A stretch of DNA of 64,000 nt from the NCBI GenBank assembly GCA_963750015.1, contig CAVVPU010000136.1, positions 23,595 through 87,594 on the forward strand, in the 5' to 3' direction. Of this stretch, positions 15,841-24,615 are shown in pieces; the first letter of the stretch is position 1; each line of letters opens with the position of its first letter. Both the position numbers and the translations under genes were made by a program. This DNA is from CAVVNC01 sp963750015 (GTDB lineage Bacteria > Desulfobacterota > Syntrophorhabdia > Syntrophorhabdales > WCHB1-27). The notes under the pieces are model-generated. The model searched no databases. It was not told the origin of the DNA and worked only from the letters and a program-made list of their open reading frames with translations.

Positions 15841-17073
15841 TCAAATGAGTGTGTCATCGTTTCCGGCCTCATCTTCCGCCTTTCCGTCGGAGGCGGCTTC
15901 TGCAAGACCCCGCTCTTCCCTTATCTCCTCGATCCTCCGAAGGGGCCTTTCCAACTGTCTTCTCCTCGTGGAATTGAGAGTCTCGAACTCCTTCTGGAGA
16001 TCGTCGATCCGTTTGCCCATCAGCTCCAGTTTCTTCAGGAATTCGTCCCACTGCTTCTTGAAGGCGCCGAAAAGCGAGAGAATCTCGCCGGATGTCTGCT
16101 CCATGGAAAAGGAATCGATTGCCTGGCGCACGACGGCGAGTATTGCAAAGAGAGTCGCCGGCGAGCAGCAGATGACGCGCTGTCTGATCCCTTCCTCGAG
16201 GATCAGGCTGTCCTGCTCATGGATGAACCCATATACCTGTTCGTTGGGAATGAAAAGGAGGGCATAGTCGACCGTGTTCTGCGCGCAGTTTATATAGTCT
16301 CTGCCGGTCACTTCCTTGATCTTGGCTCTTACGTCCCTCAGGAAATCGACCCTATGGCGCGCCCTCTCGACGTCGCTGCCCGCCTCCAGGAACCGCAGGT
16401 AATTGTCGAAAGGAAACTTGACGTCCATATTGAGCCTGAGGCCCCTGGGGAGCAGAAACGTGAAGTCGGGTCGGGATCCGATTCCTTCTATGGTCGCCTG
16501 CTTCACGTAGTTGACATTCTCCGTGAGACCCGCTGCCCGGAGGATGTCTTCCGCCATCCGTTCACCCCATTGCCCCCTGGTCTTGGTTCCTGCGAGGGCC
16601 TCCCTCAAGAGGCCGGTAGTCTGGAGAAGGAGATTGGTCTGCTCCACCGCTACCTGCAAGTGCTTCGCCAATTCCCCGAATTTCTCCGCCCTGTCCTTTT
16701 CGAGGTCCTTCATAAGCTTGCCGATGTTATCGAGCTCGCCGTTCATCCTCGCCAACTGCTGATCAATGAGCCCCTTTCTCGCTTCCAGCTCGCGGATGTT
16801 ACTCTCCCGCTCGGTAGTAAGGCTCTCGCGGGCGAGCTTGAGAAACTCCCCGGTCGATCTGGAAAGGGCCTCGAGAGAGAGGCTTCCGAAGCTCGCTTTC
16901 AGATGGTCGACGATTGTCTCCATGTCGGCCCGGTGGTCTTTCTCCTTTTCGCGAAGAAGCTCGCCTGCGATCTCTCGCGCGGTTTTTGCGCGTGCTATTC
17001 TAAAGAGAATGACCGTCGCCATACCGAGAATGAAGCTAAGAGCGCAGGAGACGACCAAAGATATCGAATACAT
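15841..17073 (-). CDS. rmuC: RmuC-family DNA recombination protein
   Basis: 410 residues: an N-terminal membrane anchor (about 3-25), a long coiled coil to residue 150, and the RmuC nuclease-like core (TKTRGQWGERMAEDILRAAG, RPDFTFLLPRG, NMDVKFPFDNY, FIPNEQVYGFI). RmuC limits inversion of short repeats and is thought to be a structure-specific nuclease of the PD-(D/E)XK type. Monocistronic, divergent from the metal-binding protein gene. Confidence 0.92.
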   Translation of the reverse strand: MYSISLVVSCALSFILGMATVILFRIARAKTAREIAGELLREKEKDHRADMETIVDHLKASFGSLSLEALSRSTGEFLKLARESLTTERESNIRELEARKGLIDQQLARMNGELDNIGKLMKDLEKDRAEKFGELAKHLQVAVEQTNLLLQTTGLLREALAGTKTRGQWGERMAEDILRAAGLTENVNYVKQATIEGIGSRPDFTFLLPRGLRLNMDVKFPFDNYLRFLEAGSDVERARHRVDFLRDVRAKIKEVTGRDYINCAQNTVDYALLFIPNEQVYGFIHEQDSLILEEGIRQRVICCSPATLFAILAVVRQAIDSFSMEQTSGEILSLFGAFKKQWDEFLKKLELMGKRIDDLQKEFETLNSTRRRQLERPLRRIEEIREERGLAEAASDGKAEDEAGNDDTLI

Positions 17074-17253
17074 ATGAAGGGTGGGACTCCTTTCGTGCCC
17101 TATTTTACCCGTTCGGCTGCCTCAAGTAAACAGGGAGCAAGAGCCAAGATCCGAGGTCCCTTCAGCCTGTCCGAGCAACCTTCACTCCAGAGTATCCGGA
17201 GAGTCCCCCATTGTGCGGGCCCAACGGGAATTGCCGCCATTTTTCTCATATGA

Positions 17254-17282
17254 TTGTCAGTGGGGGCGGGAAGGCTTATAAT
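17254..17282 (+). promoter_or_regulatory. Sigma-70 promoter for the heavy-metal-binding protein
   Basis: TTGTCA (17254-17259), 17 bp spacer, TATAAT (17277-17282). The transcript would have a leader of about 90 bases before ATG 17377. The normal spacing argues against a MerR-type (19-20 bp spacer) metal-sensing promoter. Confidence 0.75.
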
Positions 17283-17376
17283 AAGGGGCTAAGAGGCGCA
17301 CTCCATGATGCTTCAGGCACCCATGTTTCCGCGGCCATAACCTCGGGGAGGACCAAGGAGTTGCAAGGAGGACTCG

Positions 17377-17583
17377 ATGGCTGAGATAGTCGTAAAGATC
17401 GAAGGTATGAACTGCCAGCACTGCGTAATGCGGGTGCGCAAGGCCATAGAAGGCCTTCCCGGAGTGTCCGGGAATGATGTGAGCGTCGGCGCGGCACGGG
17501 TCACGTACGACGAGTCGAAAATAAAGGCGGCCGATCTGGAGCAGGCGGTCGAGAAAGCCGGGTATCGGGTGGTCACAGGGTGA
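17377..17583 (+). CDS. Heavy-metal-associated (CopZ/MerP-like) protein
   Basis: 68 residues forming one HMA domain with the metal site GMNCQHC near residue 11-17 and the typical end EQAVEKAGYRVV. Such proteins are cytoplasmic copper chaperones or standalone metal-binding domains. AAGGAGG lies nine bases ahead of ATG 17377. No P-type ATPase is in the window, so its partner is unknown. Confidence 0.9.
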   Translation: MAEIVVKIEGMNCQHCVMRVRKAIEGLPGVSGNDVSVGAARVTYDESKIKAADLEQAVEKAGYRVVTG

Positions 17584-17739
17584 ACTGCCCATTGAGCTTA
17601 CGGACCGGCCTCAAAGCCGCTGGCCCGAGGCGGCCCATTCGAAAGATTTCGGTTCCCATGCAGGGGTTTAAGCTGCGCTTGACTAAGGGCCTGACTTGAA
17701 CAATAATAGTAACAACAAAATCGACGGAGGTTAGTGCCA

Positions 17740-18105
17740 ATGAAAGCCAAGGTGTCCTTGTGTGTCCTTTTGTTAGGTGTTTTCTCTCTCGTTATGGCGA
17801 CTGTCACATTCTCCGCAGAACCCCCGGGCCAGCCTGTCGTCATCAAACTGGAGGGGGCGAAGATGCCGCCGGTCACCTTCTCCCACCAGGTCCACGCGAA
17901 GCAGAACGTCGCCTGCGCCACCTGCCACCACAAGGACGCCCAGGACCCGAAGGCCTGCACGACGTGCCACTCGGCGCAGGGAACGAAGGGCGGGGCCCCG
18001 GCCGCGAGGGACGCCTTTCATACGAGGTGTCAGGGCTGCCACAAGCAGGCTGCGGCAAAAGGTGTGAACGCGCCTACGAAGTGTAATGACTGTCACAAGA
18101 AATAA
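17740..18105 (+). CDS. Tetrahaem class III cytochrome c (c3 family)
   Basis: 121 residues starting at ATG 17740 after GGAGG (17726-17730). A signal peptide (about residues 1-26, ending FSA) exports it to the periplasm. Four CXXCH haem motifs are seen: CATCHH, CTTCHS, CQGCHK and CNDCHK, with extra histidines (FSHQVHAKQ, HHK, FHTR) as distal ligands. Length and haem count fit cytochrome c7/c3 electron shuttles. Its last 20 bp overlap resB, whose product matures c-type cytochromes, so apoprotein and assembly factor are co-expressed. Confidence 0.92.
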   Translation: MKAKVSLCVLLLGVFSLVMATVTFSAEPPGQPVVIKLEGAKMPPVTFSHQVHAKQNVACATCHHKDAQDPKACTTCHSAQGTKGGAPAARDAFHTRCQGCHKQAAAKGVNAPTKCNDCHKK

Positions 18106-19396
18106 GGCCGTGGAGGGGGAAACCCCTCCACAAAGCTCTGCTCTCGATCAGGTCTACAAATTCCTCTCTTCCGTTCGTCTGACGATGCTCGTGCTCTCGT
18201 GCATCGCCGTTGCCTGCATCCTGGGAACGCTCGTCAAGCAGCAGGCGGCTGAGGCGGAATACCTCGCGCGGTACTCGGACAGCACTTACGCGATACTTCG
18301 ATTCCTCGGCCTCACCGATGTGTTCCACGCCCCATGGTTTTTCGTGCTCGCCGGTTTTTTCGTAGTCAATCTGGTCTTGTGCACGACAGACAGATTGGGT
18401 CATTTCCTGAAGGCGAGAAAAGAGATCGGAGTCCCGAGCGAAAAGAGAATGATTTCCATGTCGCCCGGTTTCCTGGTCCCCGGGACCCCCATCGAGAAGG
18501 TGGCGGGGCTGTTCAGGGGGTACAGAAAAGCGCGGGTAGAGGGGGAGGGCCTGCTCCTCGAAAAGGGAAACATCTCGAGATACGGCGTGTACGTGATACA
18601 CACGAGCATCGTCGTGATACTCATCGGGAGCTTTCTAGGCCTCACCTTGGGCTTTCGCGGCTTCCTCACTCTGAACAAGGGCGAAACGAAGGATTCCGTG
18701 GCCGGAACCGGGGCGACCGAAGGTTCGAGGCCCCTCGGTTTCGCCGTAAAGTGCGATGATTTCAAGGTGAGCTTTTATCCCAACGGGGAGCCAAAAGAGT
18801 ATGTGAGCACTATCAGCATAGTGGACGGCGGGAAGATCGCACAAAAGGCCGAGGTCAGGGTCAACCATCCTCTTACCTACAAGGGAACGAGCATCTATCA
18901 GGCGAGTTACGGCAGCGACCCGTCCCTGGTTTTCGATATAGGAGGAAAAGAGGTAAGACTTTCCCAGGGAGGAGTCTACAAACAGGGCGATCTTACGATA
19001 ATGGCCGTGAGGTTCGAGCGCTCCGTGCACAACTTCGGGCCTGGAGTCCAGATAGCCTACCTCGAAGGGAAAGAGCCGAAAACCTCATGGTTCCTCAAGG
19101 ACGTGCCCCGGCTGAAGGAGAAGGAGATCATGGGCGTTCACGTGGCGCTCAAGGATATCTCCGAAGAATATTACACGGGTCTGGAGATATCGAGGGACCC
19201 GGGAGTATGGGTGGTCTGGACAGGCTTCGCGATGATACTTTTTGGCCTCTATGTCAACTTCTTCATGTACTACAGGAGGATCTACCTGATAGAGACACCC
19301 GCCGGGGTGCGCGTAGCTGGTGTCTCTCCGAGAAACAGGGAAGCCTTCAAACAGGAATTCGAGAAGTGGAGGGAACGGGCGAATGGCCTTGAATAA
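18086..19396 (+). CDS. resB: Cytochrome c biogenesis protein ResB (Ccs1)
   Basis: 436 residues. Membrane helices near 25-50, 78-100, 175-195 and 372-392 surround a large periplasmic domain, with conserved blocks VRLTMLVLSCIAVACILGT and HPLTYKGTSIYQASYG. ResB with CcsA forms the system II cytochrome c synthetase, which moves haem across the membrane and attaches it to CXXCH. ATG 18086 overlaps the cytochrome gene by 20 bp; the end overlaps ccsA. Confidence 0.93.
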   Translation: MTVTRNKAVEGETPPQSSALDQVYKFLSSVRLTMLVLSCIAVACILGTLVKQQAAEAEYLARYSDSTYAILRFLGLTDVFHAPWFFVLAGFFVVNLVLCTTDRLGHFLKARKEIGVPSEKRMISMSPGFLVPGTPIEKVAGLFRGYRKARVEGEGLLLEKGNISRYGVYVIHTSIVVILIGSFLGLTLGFRGFLTLNKGETKDSVAGTGATEGSRPLGFAVKCDDFKVSFYPNGEPKEYVSTISIVDGGKIAQKAEVRVNHPLTYKGTSIYQASYGSDPSLVFDIGGKEVRLSQGGVYKQGDLTIMAVRFERSVHNFGPGVQIAYLEGKEPKTSWFLKDVPRLKEKEIMGVHVALKDISEEYYTGLEISRDPGVWVVWTGFAMILFGLYVNFFMYYRRIYLIETPAGVRVAGVSPRNREAFKQEFEKWRERANGLE

Positions 19397-20201
19397 CAGG
19401 ATCCTCGGAATAGTAACGCTGCTTTATCTGGGTCTTTTCTTCATCCATCTGATTTACTTCGCGACGAAGAAGGAGAAAGTGCTCCGGGCCATGTGGATAT
19501 TCCTGTATGTGACCTTCGGGCTCCACACCATCGGGATCATCACACGGTGGGTCGAATCTTATGCCCTCGGCATCGGCCATGCCCCTCTTTCGAATTTCTA
19601 TGAGTCGCTCATCTTTTACGCCTGGTGCATCGCATTGATAGTTATAATAATGCGAAAGAAGCTGAACGCTCCTCTCATCACCACCTTTGCGTCGCTCACA
19701 TCCCTCTTTTTCATGGCGTACGCCTCGCTTACCCCGTCGGTCGACAAGCGGATCGAACCCCTTATCCCGGCCCTCCAAAGCAACTGGCTTCACGTGCACG
19801 TCTTTACCTGCTTTATCGCCTACGCAGCCTTCGCCATCTCCTTTATCTGCGGTGTCTTCTACCTTCTCGCAGGCAAGGGGATTATCCCCTCCAAAGAGAA
19901 GCTGGAAGATCTGACCTACCAGAGCGTGGTGGTCGGTTTTCCCATGTTGAGTGCCGGCATCCTTTCGGGGGCGGTCTGGGCCCACTACGCATGGGGTACT
20001 TACTGGAGCTGGGATCCTAAGGAAACGTGGTCCCTCATCACCTGGATCATTTACGCACTCTTCCTCCACGCCCGTCTGACCAGGGGGTGGAGAGGAAAAC
20101 GAATCGCTTTGCTGTCGATTATCGGCTTTGGTAGTGTCATTTTCACCTATTTTGGTGTAAACTTTGTCCTGTCTGGATTACATAGCTATGGCGCGTCATA
20201 G
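19383..20201 (+). CDS. ccsA: Cytochrome c biogenesis protein CcsA
   Basis: 272 residues, eight or so membrane helices, with the haem-handling WWD signature WGTYWSWDPKETWSL near residue 204 and conserved histidines before it (GIGHAPLSNFYES). ATG 19383 follows GGAGGG within the resB end. A longer frame from 19320 lacks family similarity in its first 21 residues. Functions with ResB in attaching haem to exported cytochromes. Confidence 0.93.
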   Translation: MALNNRILGIVTLLYLGLFFIHLIYFATKKEKVLRAMWIFLYVTFGLHTIGIITRWVESYALGIGHAPLSNFYESLIFYAWCIALIVIIMRKKLNAPLITTFASLTSLFFMAYASLTPSVDKRIEPLIPALQSNWLHVHVFTCFIAYAAFAISFICGVFYLLAGKGIIPSKEKLEDLTYQSVVVGFPMLSAGILSGAVWAHYAWGTYWSWDPKETWSLITWIIYALFLHARLTRGWRGKRIALLSIIGFGSVIFTYFGVNFVLSGLHSYGAS

Positions 20202-21018
20202 AAAAAGAAAGCCCCGAAGCCTCGTTCTCTCCGGGAACGGCATCAACTGCGAGCTTGAAACCGCCCATGCGAACCGACTGGCGGGTTTCGACGCAGAGAT
20301 CGTTCATATCAGCACCCTCATGGAGGGGACTAAAAACATCCACGAGTACGATTTTCTCAACCTTCCCGGCGGCTTCCTCGATGGAGACGATCTGGGAGCC
20401 GGAAAGGCTCAGGCTGTCAAGTGGCGCTATCAAAAAATCAAGGATTCACAGATGCGCTTCGTCGACGAGCTGTTCAGGTTCGTCAGCGATGGGAAGCTGA
20501 TTATCGGCATCTGCAACGGATTCCAGTTGCTCGCAAAGACCGGTTTGCTCCCCGGTATTAAGGGAGACTACGGACGACAGCGCATAAGCCTGACCTTCAA
20601 CGACTCCGGCAAATTCGAGGACAGATGGGTCTTCCTAAAGGTAAATCCATTTTCTTCTTGCATCTTTACGAGAGATATAGATAGAATTTACCTCCCAGTG
20701 CGGCATGGGGAAGGGAAGCTTGTCGTTGAAGGTGAAAACAATGATGGCGCTGATCTTGGGGAAGGCGGTCACCTGGTAATGCAGTATTGCGACGAACGAG
20801 GAAAGGTCACGGACCTCTATCCTCAGAACCCTAACGGCTCCGCTCTGTCGATCGCCGGACTTTGCGATCCGTCAGGCAGAATATTCGGCCTCATGCCCCA
20901 CCCCGAAGCATTTGTGCATTTTACTCAGCACCCGCGCTGGACAAGGGAAAAGCTGCCCGTTGAAGGCGACGGTCTGAAGATCTTTAGGAATGCATACGAT
21001 TATATCCTGGACAATTGA
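20188..21018 (+). CDS. purQ: Phosphoribosylformylglycinamidine synthase, glutaminase subunit
   Basis: 276 residues from ATG 20188. It has the class I glutaminase fold: nucleophile cysteine in GICNGFQLL, oxyanion region LPGGFLDGDD, and the His-Glu of MPHPEAF. The stretch RHGEGKL, NPNGS and IAGLCDPSGR is typical of the longer PurQ form resembling the C-terminal domain of large PurL. It releases ammonia from glutamine for FGAR amidation in purine synthesis. ATG 20188 overlaps the ccsA stop by 14 bp; a start at 20164 is possible. Confidence 0.9.
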   Translation: MARHRKRKPRSLVLSGNGINCELETAHANRLAGFDAEIVHISTLMEGTKNIHEYDFLNLPGGFLDGDDLGAGKAQAVKWRYQKIKDSQMRFVDELFRFVSDGKLIIGICNGFQLLAKTGLLPGIKGDYGRQRISLTFNDSGKFEDRWVFLKVNPFSSCIFTRDIDRIYLPVRHGEGKLVVEGENNDGADLGEGGHLVMQYCDERGKVTDLYPQNPNGSALSIAGLCDPSGRIFGLMPHPEAFVHFTQHPRWTREKLPVEGDGLKIFRNAYDYILDN

Positions 21019-21040
21019 TAAGGGCGGGAGGAGGCTTCTT

Positions 21041-21322
21041 ATGAACAAGATCGACATTGTGAACGAGTTGTCAGAAAAGATCAACCTTAACCAGAAGGTC
21101 GCAAAGGTAGTGGTCGACACCATTATCGATTCCATAAAGAAGGCAATCATCGAAGGCGAAAGGGTCGAAATCCGCGGTTTTGGAAGTTTCTCCCTCAGGT
21201 CTTACAAGCCGTACCGTGGCAGAAATCCGAAGAATGGCGAAGTGGTTAACGTGCCGGAAAAGCGGCTGCCCTATTTCAAGGTCGGGAAAGAGCTGAAGGA
21301 AACAATCTGGAAAGAAAGCTAG
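21041..21322 (+). CDS. Integration host factor / HU family DNA-binding protein
   Basis: 93 residues from ATG 21041 behind GGGAGGAGG. The signature RGFGSFSLRSYKPYRGRNP is the DNA-clasping arm of the HU/IHF family; the end YFKVGKELKETI resembles the IHF beta-like branch. It bends DNA and organises the nucleoid. The subunit type cannot be fixed without an alignment. Confidence 0.92.
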   Translation: MNKIDIVNELSEKINLNQKVAKVVVDTIIDSIKKAIIEGERVEIRGFGSFSLRSYKPYRGRNPKNGEVVNVPEKRLPYFKVGKELKETIWKES

Positions 21323-21329
21323 TTCAGCA

Positions 21330-21660
21330 CAATTAATGGGGCTCGCGTCGCCCCCTCTATCCAGGCTTGCCCTCGCGGACCATCGCCAACGGCGAGAGCT
21401 TGGTCCGCGATAAGTTCTTGCCTTTTCTTCAAAGCCCGCAGAGACTCCCCTTCATAAAAAGGAAGAACCGCCGCAGGCGCGCATGCCCACCCCCCGTACA
21501 ACTTTTGAGCGGGGGCTATTACCCGGGCTCGCGTCGCCTCCGACCCGCTGCACGGGTGCCCGACGGGCAAAGCCCGCAGAGACTCCCCCTCAAGAAAAGG
21601 AAGGCGGCTCTTTCTATCCTCGAAACGGCGAACCCTATGGGCTCCTTCAGGCGGGTGCTC
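21330..21660. repeat. Structured intergenic repeat region (copy A)
   Basis: About 330 bases of GC-rich, repeat-laden DNA with no credible gene. CAATTAATGGGG (21330-21341) recurs exactly at 35457-35468, and both are followed by a GGGG/CCCC hairpin. Within this copy, GGGCTCGCGTCGCC occurs at 21339-21352 and 21525-21538. A 20-base unit starting AAAGCCCGCAGAG occurs at 21431-21450 and 21569-21588. A long hairpin spans 21373-21410: TCGCGGACCA/TGGTCCGCGA with an inner TCGCC/GGCGA. It looks like an interspersed palindromic element. Confidence 0.65.
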
Positions 21661-21719
21661 CTATATTAGTTTGCTTTGAGCGCTGTTTTGTGACAAGCTA
21701 AATCGCTAGGAGGTGAGCG

Positions 21720-22232
21720 ATGAACAGGAGCTCTCTTTTGCCCGTCTGTCTTATATGCTACGTGGCGATCTCGACGATTGGCTGCAGCAGCCTGCCTTTC
21801 GTCGGGTCGGCAAAGAGCAAGGAGCCCGCGAAACAGGCCGAGGTGAGTCATGCAGAATGGGGCCCGAGGACGTGGGAAATGTACGCCAAAGACAGAAACG
21901 GCATTACCAATTACGTTGATAAAATTGCGATCACCTATCCATCGAAGGGCGTCATACATGTCTGGCGCAGGAAGGTCTTTCCCGAGAAAGAGGGAATCAG
22001 ATCGAGCCACAAAGAAATAATCACTTACGACGAGGTAAACTGCGAGGCCGGAAAATACCGGTCTCTCGAAACGCAGTTGGTAAACTGGGACGGCACGACT
22101 ACCGATATATTCAGGAAACCGACCCCCTGGACTACGGTCTTCGAAGCAACTGTAGACGACCTGCTCCTGCACGACTACTGCAAGACGGCGGACAAGGCGG
22201 GTCAGCAGGGACCTCTAGTGCCGGGACAGTAA
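21720..22232 (+). CDS. Lipoprotein, surface-adhesin-E-like
   Basis: 170 residues with a lipoprotein signal: a hydrophobic stretch then lipobox STIGC, so cysteine near residue 22 would be acylated (Lnt is encoded at 10435). The mature part has a pattern of beta strands with a conserved-looking tyrosine start (NYVDKIAITY), VWRRKVFPE and YDEVNCEAGKYRS. This resembles the small adhesin-E-like fold found in many proteobacterial lipoproteins. AGGAGG precedes ATG 21720. Function unknown; family assignment tentative. Confidence 0.7.
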   Translation: MNRSSLLPVCLICYVAISTIGCSSLPFVGSAKSKEPAKQAEVSHAEWGPRTWEMYAKDRNGITNYVDKIAITYPSKGVIHVWRRKVFPEKEGIRSSHKEIITYDEVNCEAGKYRSLETQLVNWDGTTTDIFRKPTPWTTVFEATVDDLLLHDYCKTADKAGQQGPLVPGQ

Positions 22233-22265
22233 AATTTTGGGCGGAACCCAATACGGGTTGTTCAC

Positions 22266-22324
22266 GACCCGCAGAGCTCCTCTCTTAGCTCGCCAAAGCT
22301 TTCAGAGAAGTCCTGCGGGTCTTT
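22266..22324 (+). terminator. Possible terminator after the lipoprotein gene
   Basis: GACCCGCAG (22266-22274) pairs with CTGCGGGTC (22313-22321), with partial pairing inside the 38-base interior, and CTTT follows. The short T tail makes this only moderately convincing. Confidence 0.4.
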
Positions 22325-22414
22325 CGCATTGGGGCAAGTCTTAGCGGGAATTGCCGATGACGGGTGCCCTTCCTTGACCTTTTCCGCTTTTTGAGGGTAA
22401 TATTTGGATAAGGT

Positions 22415-23312
22415 ATGAATATCCACCATTTAGAGACGTTCGTGAGGATCATCGAACTCAAGAGCTTCACGAAGGCCGCCGAAGAGCTCTGCCTCACTCA
22501 GCCGACTGTGAGTAAACAGATCGTGAACCTGGAGAAGTTCTTTCAGGTCCGATTGATCGATCGCACTAAAAGGGGGCTTTCACTCACTGCGGCCGGCGAG
22601 ATTCTTTTCAAGTACGCTAAGGATTTCATTGCCCTTAAGAGAGAAGCCGTCGAAGCAATAGACGCCTTCCGGGGCGTAAAGGCCGGCCCTTTAAGGCTGG
22701 GAGCGAGCAGCGTTCCCGGCGTCTATATCCTTCCTCCAATACTGAAAACATTCAAAGAGCGCTTCGGCGGGGTGGAGCTGACCCTCATACTGTCGGACAG
22801 CAAGGATATCACCGGCAGGGTAGAAAACGGGGACGTGGATGTGGGTTTCGTCGGCTCCCGGGAGGATGCGAGAAAGATCTCCTACGACCGATTTCTCGAT
22901 GACAACATTATTTTCGTGGCTCCCCTCGATTTTCCCGATTCCATCGACGTGGCAGACCTCGGGAAGTATCCGGTTCTTGTGAGAGAGCCTGGGTCGGGGA
23001 CTCGAAAGTGCTTCGAAACGAGCTCTCAAGAGAAGACACATCAAGCCCGATGACCTTCGTGTGGTAGGAGAGCTGGGTGACACCGAGGCCATCAAGGCTG
23101 CCGTGCGCGGAGGCATGGGCATCTCTTATATTTCGAACAGGGCCGTGAGAGAGGAGCTTGACAGGGGCCTTCTGAAGGTCCTCACCGTAGAAGGGTTTCC
23201 CGGCGTGTCGAGGTCCTTCTTCATCATCACGAAGAAAGACAGGAGCATGTCGCCTCAAACCGAGGCAATACTTAGAATTATCAGTGAATGGAGACAGAAT
23301 GAGCGGGTGTAA
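22415..23312 (+). pseudogene. LysR-family transcriptional regulator, broken by a one-base frameshift
   Basis: The N-terminal part (22415-23053) is a normal LysR: winged HTH with SFTKAAEELCLTQPTVSKQI, then an effector domain. At PGSGTRKCFE the frame is lost and stops at 23053. The remainder (ALKRRHIKPDDL, VGELGDTEAIKAAVRGGMG, continuing to RQNERV) is intact one frame over, ending 23312. Deleting one A of the AAA at 23016-23018 restores a single 298-residue protein, the normal LysR length. So this is either a recent single-base inactivation or a sequence error. The regulated target is unknown; it sits directly upstream of tolB and overlaps its start. Confidence 0.85.
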
Positions 23313-24597
23313 AAGATTCTATTCGTTGGTCGTCCTCTTTCTTGCCCTCGCTATCATGGGGAAGGCGGGCGTCGCGGAAGGGAAGGTCTATTACGATGTG
23401 TACGGGCAGTCGCCAAAGAAGATTACCATCGCGGTACCGCCGTTTCAAAGCGCTGACAAGCAGCGGCCGGAGATCAGCGATCTTCTTAATCAGGACCTCG
23501 ACATGTCGGGATTTTTCGTCGTTGCCCCCCGATCTATAATGGATCAGGCTTTATTGAACGAAGGCGTGGACAGGAAAGATATACACTTCGACCAATGGCA
23601 CTCCCTGGGCATTGAGCTCCTCTGCAAAGCAGTGGTCCAGGAGAAGGAGAATGGCTTCTCCCTGGAGACATATCTCTACGACGCGACCGACGGAGAGCTC
23701 GTCTTCGGCAAGAGGTACGGGGGGGTAGCGCCTTCGGAGTGGAGGAGGGTTGTCCATCGGCTCGCCGACGACATCGTAATGGCGGCGACCGGCGAGAAGG
23801 GCATCATGAGCTCAAGGGTCCTGTTCATCGCGGGAAACGGGCGGAACAGAGACGTGTATAGCTCCGATATTGACGGCAACGGCATACGGAGGCTCACCTC
23901 CCATAGCCAGATCGTCGTGTCGCCCGCCGTCTCACCCGACGGGAAATACCTTGCCTTCACTTCCTACAAAGAAGGCAAACCTTGCTTCTACGTGACAGAC
24001 CTGGAGACGAACAGGGAGGTGTACGTAGACCGGGGGGAAGGAATGAAAATCGGCGCGGCCTGGATTGACAGTAAGACTGTGGCCTATTCCCACACGGCGG
24101 GCAAATTCTCCACCATTTATTCGGTAAACATGGACAGCAGGGAACCAAAGGTACTCTACAGGAAGGAAGGCATCCTCACCTCCCCCACCTTCAGCCCTGA
24201 CGGCAGCAAGATGGCCTTCGTCTCGGATATGTACGGGGGCCCTCAAGTCTTCTTGAGAGACATGGCCACAGGCGATATAAAGCGCCTCACTTATGTGGGA
24301 AACTATAATACGTCTCCCGCATTCTCCCCCAAAGGCGATCTTATCGCCTTCGTAACAAAGACCGAAGGGGCCATCGAGATCTGTACGATGAAGCCGGACG
24401 GCTCCGAGGCCAGGGTGCTCACCAACGGCGGTATAAACGATTCCCCCCGCTTTTCCCCGTGCGGAAGATACATACTCTATTCGAGCCAGCAGGGCGCCGG
24501 GAAGACTCAGGTCTACATGATGCTGCGGAACGGCGACAACAAGAGGCCGCTCAAGTTTACCGGTGGGGAAGAGAGCCAACCGAGCTTCATGCCCTAG
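23299..24597 (+). CDS. tolB: Tol-Pal system periplasmic protein TolB
   Basis: 432 residues from ATG 23299, behind a GGAG. A signal peptide ends near AGVAEG. The N-terminal domain (ITIAVPPFQ, LNQDLDMSGFFVV) is followed by a beta-propeller with the repeated PDGKYLAF, PDGSKMAFVSD, PKGDLIAF and PCGRYILYSS blades. TolB binds Pal and links the inner-membrane Tol complex to the outer membrane during division. tolQRA are not in the window. The gene overlaps the lysR end by 14 bp. Confidence 0.93.
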   Translation: MSGCKRFYSLVVLFLALAIMGKAGVAEGKVYYDVYGQSPKKITIAVPPFQSADKQRPEISDLLNQDLDMSGFFVVAPRSIMDQALLNEGVDRKDIHFDQWHSLGIELLCKAVVQEKENGFSLETYLYDATDGELVFGKRYGGVAPSEWRRVVHRLADDIVMAATGEKGIMSSRVLFIAGNGRNRDVYSSDIDGNGIRRLTSHSQIVVSPAVSPDGKYLAFTSYKEGKPCFYVTDLETNREVYVDRGEGMKIGAAWIDSKTVAYSHTAGKFSTIYSVNMDSREPKVLYRKEGILTSPTFSPDGSKMAFVSDMYGGPQVFLRDMATGDIKRLTYVGNYNTSPAFSPKGDLIAFVTKTEGAIEICTMKPDGSEARVLTNGGINDSPRFSPCGRYILYSSQQGAGKTQVYMMLRNGDNKRPLKFTGGEESQPSFMP

Positions 24598-24615
24598 GAG
24601 GTTATGGAGAGACCG

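Noticed and set aside
15660..15905. 81-codon minus-strand frame between rmuC and hrcA
   Set aside because: Overlaps the hrcA -35 box and the rmuC end; low-complexity, no motif.
21330..21660. CRISPR array
   Set aside because: Repeats are two copies each with unequal spacing and no regular spacers; no cas genes.
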